The position numbers and the translations under genes are program-made. The notes beneath the pieces were generated by a model. The model made no database searches. It was given only the letters and a program-made list of their open reading frames with translations, and was not told the DNA's origin. Of a stretch of 64,000 nt of DNA, positions 60,614 through 64,000 are shown piece by piece (the stretch's first letter is position 1; every line of letters starts with the position of its first letter). Source of the DNA: JAAZIN01 sp964464625. Lineage in GTDB: Bacteria; Bacillota; Dethiobacteria; DTU022. The stretch is from NCBI GenBank assembly GCA_964464625.1, contig CAYXKD010000004.1, positions 1 to 64,000 of the forward strand, given 5' to 3'.

Positions 60614-61019
60614 GGTCTGTACATTCAGCGGCAGCCCGATCAAGAACACCGTTGATGAAAGCAACAGCTTCTTCACTGCTGCCGTATTTCTTCGCCAACT
60701 CCAGCGATTCGTTAATCGCCACCGCATTGGGAATATCGGGGCGGTGTAGAATCTCGAAAAGAGCGAGGCGCATGAGATTGCGGTCAACTGCGCAGAGGCG
60801 CTGCAGCTCCCAGTGGATGAGGTATTTCTGAATAAGGCGATCCACCTCGAGACGGTGAAAAACAGTCCCCTCAACCATTTCCCGGGAAAACTGCATCTCG
60901 CTCTCGCTCAGGCTTAACCCTTTCAGACTGTAGCGCAGGGCATGTTCAGTGGTGCATTTACCGAGGTCAATTTGAAAAAGAGCCTTGAAGGCCGCTTCAC
61001 GGGCCAGGCGACGAGACAA
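60603..61019 (-). CDS. nusB: Transcription antitermination factor NusB
   Basis: 138 aa from TTG 61019, 8 nt after AGGAGG; the longer frame to 61130 crosses the upstream gap. NusB helices with SRRLAREAAFKALFQID at the N-terminus and AINESLELAKKYGSSEEAVAFINGVLDR at the C-terminus. It binds boxA RNA in rRNA antitermination. Downstream of the Asp23-AmaP-DUF2273 genes as in many Clostridia. Confidence 0.95.
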   Translation of the reverse strand: MSRRLAREAAFKALFQIDLGKCTTEHALRYSLKGLSLSESEMQFSREMVEGTVFHRLEVDRLIQKYLIHWELQRLCAVDRNLMRLALFEILHRPDIPNAVAINESLELAKKYGSSEEAVAFINGVLDRAAAECTDHEK

Positions 61020-61065
61020 TATGTTAGCCTCCTGAGTGGTGCATGTTCGGTATGTTCGTGTTCGG

Positions 61066-61281
61066 TCAAAAATCGCCCCGGGATGAAAAGAGACGTTCAA
61101 AAAACTTGCGAATGCTTTCATCGAATTCAAGCCGCCAACCGATGAAAACCCCCAGCGCGATAAAAGCGAAAATCAGCAGGGTTCCCCATCCATAGCTCAG
61201 CACCAGCAGGGCTGTAATAAGGCCTAAAATACCGCCTGTTATTTTTCCCCAGTGTTTCCCCAAGAAAACCCAGAAGTTAAT
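61066..61281 (-). CDS. DUF2273 small membrane protein, probable AUU start
   Basis: 71 aa. Two hydrophobic segments (ITGGILGLITALLVLSYGW, LLIFAFIALGVFIGW) and an amphipathic end, as in the DUF2273 partner of AmaP/Asp23. TTG 61263 has no ribosome site (nearest 23 nt away), but GGGGGGAG lies 5 nt before ATT 61281, and starting there adds NFWVF, an aromatic N-terminus usual in this family. The frame is closed by TAA shortly upstream, with no ATG or GTG. Likely envelope-associated. Confidence 0.8.
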   Translation of the reverse strand: MNFWVFLGKHWGKITGGILGLITALLVLSYGWGTLLIFAFIALGVFIGWRLEFDESIRKFFERLFSSRGDF

Positions 61282-61314
61282 TTTCGCTCCCCCCCATTCA
61301 ACTTATTTGACCTT

Positions 61315-61851
61315 TTATTTGACCTTGACGGGAACCTGATCCAGGATAATATTCTCAACTTTAACTTTCACTTCGCTGACAATGATGCCCGTGATCTCTT
61401 CGAGGTATTCTTTAACCTGCCGCTGCAGCTCACCGGCCAGTTCGGGCAAATTCTGATCAGGCAAAACTCTCACTACCAGGTAGACAACCAGGCCCTGGGG
61501 AGTTCGGGCCACGCTCCGGCTGCTGTCCCGGATCCCCCTTACCTGCTGCAATACCCTTAATACCATATTTTCCAGAGCGCTCAGTGTAATGCTCACTTCA
61601 CCGAATTCCCCCACATGCAAAAGCGTATCCGGCTTTGGCCGGGGGGGTGAGCTAAATCCTATTAAAATGGGAATCAGGCCGGCCACGGTCAATGCACCGC
61701 CGGCATAAAGAAGGGCATTCCGCCCGTAAAGGCCGAGCAGGCCCGATCCATAGCCGCCAAGGGGCATGTATATGGCCCCCAGCAGAAATATGCCTGTCCC
61801 CAACACCAACAAGCCAAGAAGAACGAGAAGAACCCGCCTGATTGCTTCCAT
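61315..61851 (-). CDS. amaP: Alkaline shock response membrane anchor protein AmaP
   Basis: 178 aa with two membrane helices (about 8-28 and 48-68) and a cytoplasmic domain that resembles Asp23 (LENMVLRVLQQVRGIRDSSRSV, YLVVRVLPDQNLPELAGELQRQVKEYLEEITGI). AmaP tethers Asp23 to the membrane. It sits between the Asp23 and DUF2273 genes. AGGGG precedes the ATG at a long spacing. The 185-bp gap upstream is GC-rich and lacks a gene. Confidence 0.9.
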   Translation of the reverse strand: MEAIRRVLLVLLGLLVLGTGIFLLGAIYMPLGGYGSGLLGLYGRNALLYAGGALTVAGLIPILIGFSSPPRPKPDTLLHVGEFGEVSITLSALENMVLRVLQQVRGIRDSSRSVARTPQGLVVYLVVRVLPDQNLPELAGELQRQVKEYLEEITGIIVSEVKVKVENIILDQVPVKVK

Positions 61852-62036
61852 CGCTTTATATCAACCCCTTGAGGTTTTTATTTAACAAGCGGGCCGGATC
61901 CCTGCTGTGCCGCGGCAGGAGCCCTCCATCAGGGCCGGGGAAGGAAGCCCCTTGCCCGGCGGCCCCACCGTGCCATGCCGTGCCCGGGCCGGCGGGCCCG
62001 GGGCAGGTGCGGCAACAGGGATCGGCCGGCCCCACC

Positions 62037-62441
62037 CTACTTCAGGTTCGATTCGTCTCCTTCGCCGCCCTTCTCCTTTGTGGGGAAACTCACGCCCTGA
62101 ACATGCACATTTACCTGTAAAACCCTCAGTCCCGTCATCTCTTCTATCGCCTTTTTAACATTTTCCTGGATTCCCCAGGCAACATCGGGAATGCGCACGC
62201 CATAGGTAACGACGATATGCAGATCCACCTTCGCCTCTTCTGTGCCCACTTCCACCTTGACACCCTTGGAAAGGCTGCGGCGGCCCAGGACCTCGGCAAT
62301 GCCGCCGGCAAAACCGCCGCTCATGGCCGAAACGCCCTCCACTTCCGTCGCCGCCAGCCCGGCAATCACAGCTACAACATCATCGGCTATCCGAATCGTC
62401 CCGATATCGGTGCCTGCCGCCCCTTGTTCTTCCGTTGTCAT
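62037..62441 (-). CDS. Asp23/Gls24 family envelope stress protein
   Basis: 134 aa. Family signatures GTIRIADDVVAVIAGLAATEVEGVSAMSGG and VDLHIVVTYGVRIPDVAWGIQENVKKAIEEMTGL. Such proteins form membrane-associated arrays in Gram-positive bacteria and respond to envelope stress. GGAGGAGG precedes the ATG. Confidence 0.95.
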   Translation of the reverse strand: MTTEEQGAAGTDIGTIRIADDVVAVIAGLAATEVEGVSAMSGGFAGGIAEVLGRRSLSKGVKVEVGTEEAKVDLHIVVTYGVRIPDVAWGIQENVKKAIEEMTGLRVLQVNVHVQGVSFPTKEKGGEGDESNLK

Positions 62442-62660
62442 GCAATTTCCTCCTCCAGATAGAGATTAAAAACACAGGAACTGCAATCATATTTCCGTCT
62501 AAAGGCAGCCCCCGCCGGCGGCGGCTGAAGGGTCCCTGCTTGCCGCCGGTTTTCAGCCCTATTATACCAAACAGTGGCAACCAGTTCAATTTTCGCGAAG
62601 GGATTTTCCAGGCCCGGCCGCTCCCCCGGCCGGTTCTCAAGCCGGTTTTCAGGGCTGTTC

Positions 62661-63194
62661 TCAGGGCCGGGCCATTACCTGTACATCTTCGCGATCAACA
62701 CCTGCTGCAGCAGCCACCGCTTCGGCGATCTGAATGAAGCTATTTTCATCAAGGCCCTCATGCCTCACCATCACCGTAGCCAGCTGATCCTGGTAGAAAA
62801 AAACGGCGTCATCATAGCCCTGGGCCTTGACCATGTTTTCAACGATGAGCTCCTGCTCGCGTATCCGGACGATTTCCAGGAGCATCCCCTCCGCTTCATC
62901 CTTGGCGGACTCTCCGGCATTGGGATTGTCCAGGAGAGCCTGGAGCATTTCGATGGAGCGGTCCCTGGTCCTTTCGCGCTGCAGGCGGTAATTAACGAAG
63001 AAAGCGCTCCCCTCGCCCTCGACTTCATCAAGCGATGAAAAGAGGGCAGGCTCCAGCAGAGCGTCATCTGTGAGCACATCCACGCTCGCGAGCCTGCTTT
63101 CCAGCCCCTGAATAACCCACAGCGTTGCACCTGCGAGCAGGGCCAGGCAGCAGAGCCAGATAAGCAGCCTGCGGTTTCTCTTCAGAAAACCCAT
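62661..63194 (-). CDS. spoIIIAH: Stage III sporulation protein AH
   Basis: 177 aa. N-terminal membrane helix (about 10-28), then a ring-forming (EscJ/FliF-like) domain with RERTRDRSIEMLQALLDNPNAGESAKDEA, AFFYQDQLATVMV-like and VDREDVQVM. SpoIIIAH binds SpoIIQ across the intermembrane space to form the feeding-tube channel. GGAGGTGAAAG precedes the ATG. Last gene of spoIIIA; the accBC genes common after it are absent, and the 220-bp gap to the Asp23 gene holds nothing recognisable. Confidence 0.94.
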   Translation of the reverse strand: MGFLKRNRRLLIWLCCLALLAGATLWVIQGLESRLASVDVLTDDALLEPALFSSLDEVEGEGSAFFVNYRLQRERTRDRSIEMLQALLDNPNAGESAKDEAEGMLLEIVRIREQELIVENMVKAQGYDDAVFFYQDQLATVMVRHEGLDENSFIQIAEAVAAAAGVDREDVQVMARP

Positions 63195-63230
63195 TCACTT
63201 TCACCTCCAAAATCCAAAATGGGGTCACCC

Positions 63231-63264
63231 AAAAGGGGGTCAGGTCTTGAAAAGCTAGTTTTTT
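63231..63264. repeat. Partial inverted copy of the 47-bp repeat
   Basis: AGGGGGTCAGGTCTTGAAAA and the following AGCTAGTTTTTTA are the reverse complement of the central part of the units at 20385 and 20437. It lies between spoIIIAG and spoIIIAH. Confidence 0.85.
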
Positions 63265-63292
63265 AGCAACAGCCCGCGGACAGCCCGCCCCC

Positions 63293-63877
63293 TCAGCGGG
63301 GCAGGACCGTAATCCTGTGCGCCGGCAGCCCCAGCAAAACCTGCAGGGCTTCAATCACCCGGGCCTTAACAGCCGGATCATCCACCCCGGCGGCCACAAC
63401 AAGGACCCCGCGGTAGCGGGGCTTCCCCTCTTCGATGACCAGGGGGATCTCATTGCCCTGCTGATCCCTCAGAATGACATATGTGGTCCGCAGCGTCTCC
63501 TCAACGACCTCCCTGTTTCCTCCTCCGCTGTCGCCCTCATCTGTCCGGCGCTGCGTCTGCTCCCTGTCGGCAACAAGCTCCAGTTTCCCCGATGTTTCCG
63601 GGGTCAGAAAAAGCTCCACCTCTCCCACTCCCCTGATCTGCGACAGTATTTCAGAAAGGCGGCAGATAAACTGCTCTTCCGACCAGGTCGAGCCGGCTTC
63701 AGGCAGGCTCGCCGCCGCCGGCGGCTCTTTCTTTTTACCGTAACTAAAAAAGGAGTTAAAGAGCAGCAATCCTATCCCCAGCACGAGCAGCAGAAGAAGC
63801 AGCGGTCCGCTTTTCCGGCGCGCACCATCTTTTTCGGCGGGGCTAAAAATCTGGCTCCACCGCTCCCAAAATCCCAA
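63293..63877 (-). CDS. spoIIIAG: Stage III sporulation protein AG
   Basis: 194 aa from TTG 63877, 9 nt after GGAGG. One membrane helix (about 25-45), then a ring-building motif domain with ILSQIRGVGEVELFLTPETSG and KPRYRGVLVVAAGVDDPAVKARVIEALQVLLGLPAHRITVLP, which is highly characteristic. SpoIIIAG forms a large ring in the mother-cell membrane of the SpoIIIA-SpoIIQ channel. Confidence 0.95.
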   Translation of the reverse strand: MGFWERWSQIFSPAEKDGARRKSGPLLLLLLVLGIGLLLFNSFFSYGKKKEPPAAASLPEAGSTWSEEQFICRLSEILSQIRGVGEVELFLTPETSGKLELVADREQTQRRTDEGDSGGGNREVVEETLRTTYVILRDQQGNEIPLVIEEGKPRYRGVLVVAAGVDDPAVKARVIEALQVLLGLPAHRITVLPR

Positions 63878-64000
63878 TCGCCTCTGCCTCCTTCTCCCTC
63901 TGTTGTCATCCCGGCGGCTCCCCTCCGCCCCGGCAGGAACCGGGTTTCAGGCGCATCTCCCCTGCAATCCCCCCCGCAAAGGCTGTACGCCTCTTGCAGG
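63878..64000 (-). other. Right edge, probably the 3' end of spoIIIAF
   Basis: By synteny spoIIIAF should end here. One minus frame reads MRLKPGSCRGGGEPPG and stops at TGA 63906-63908, 28 nt before spoIIIAG; another frame has LQEAYSLCGGDCRGD but no stop before spoIIIAG. With only about 120 bp visible the frame cannot be fixed. Confidence 0.3.

Overview
The window is about 64 kb of moderately GC-rich DNA from an anaerobic, endospore-forming member of the Clostridia (Firmicutes). The evidence is a dense set of sporulation genes (spoIIAA-spoIIAB-sigF, spoVAC-AD-AE-AF, spmA-spmB-dacB, dacF, spoIIM, spoIVB, spo0A, spoIIIAG-AH, ytfI-ytfJ) in the synteny usual for that class, together with folate and iron-sulfur flavoprotein genes typical of acetogens or syntrophs. 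All genes except spoIVB and spo0A lie on the minus strand. No rRNA, tRNA, CRISPR array or intact transposase was seen.

Layout: 1-8.0 kb holds a redox cluster (NuoF-like, NuoE-like and a 918-aa formate-dehydrogenase-like large subunit without the catalytic Cys/Sec). Its upstream signalling genes are a GAF sensor kinase, a NarL-type regulator and two paralogous tandem-receiver proteins; a consensus sigma-A promoter precedes the kinase. 8.2-20.2 kb holds rluB, an FAD oxidoreductase, dacB-spmA-spmB, ytfI-ytfJ, scpA-scpB, trpS, an M50 protease and a DHH-CBS-tRNA nucleotidyltransferase fusion. 20.5-36.2 kb is the main sporulation block (spoVA, sigF operon, dacF, deoB, xerD, spoIIM) followed by the steA-steB-glycosyltransferase group. 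36.4-38.6 kb carries spoIVB-spo0A, apparently inverted relative to the usual order. 38.8-47.7 kb carries a CBS-PAS sigma-54 activator, recN, nadK, tlyA and dxs. 47.7-51.3 kb is an accessory stretch with a possible structured RNA, a flavoprotein, and an AT-rich membrane protein gene set between duplicated sequences. 51.4-64 kb has folD-fchA, ispA-xseB-xseA, a NuoG-like/GltD-fusion redox pair, a TsaD-like gene, nusB, the Asp23 cell-envelope group and the end of the spoIIIA operon.

Working together: sigma-H promoters precede spo0A and spoIIA, a sigma-F-type promoter precedes dacF, and a close match to the sigma-G consensus precedes a leader composed of a small membrane ORF, dodecin and spoVA. 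The two redox clusters and the folD-fchA pair fit an organism that moves electrons among pyridine nucleotides, ferredoxin and C1-folate intermediates.

Most unusual observations: (i) at least four genes appear to start at AUU or AUC placed correctly after a strong ribosome binding site; (ii) FolD lacks two cyclohydrolase residues and sits beside the separate cyclohydrolase FchA; (iii) two formate-dehydrogenase-like subunits lack the catalytic residue; (iv) two tandem-receiver proteins have a dead first receiver and no output domain; (v) a family of palindromes with core GGTGCC-W-GGCACC occurs about ten times near gene ends; (vi) there is a non-coding segment with clustered hairpins at 48.0-48.3 kb.
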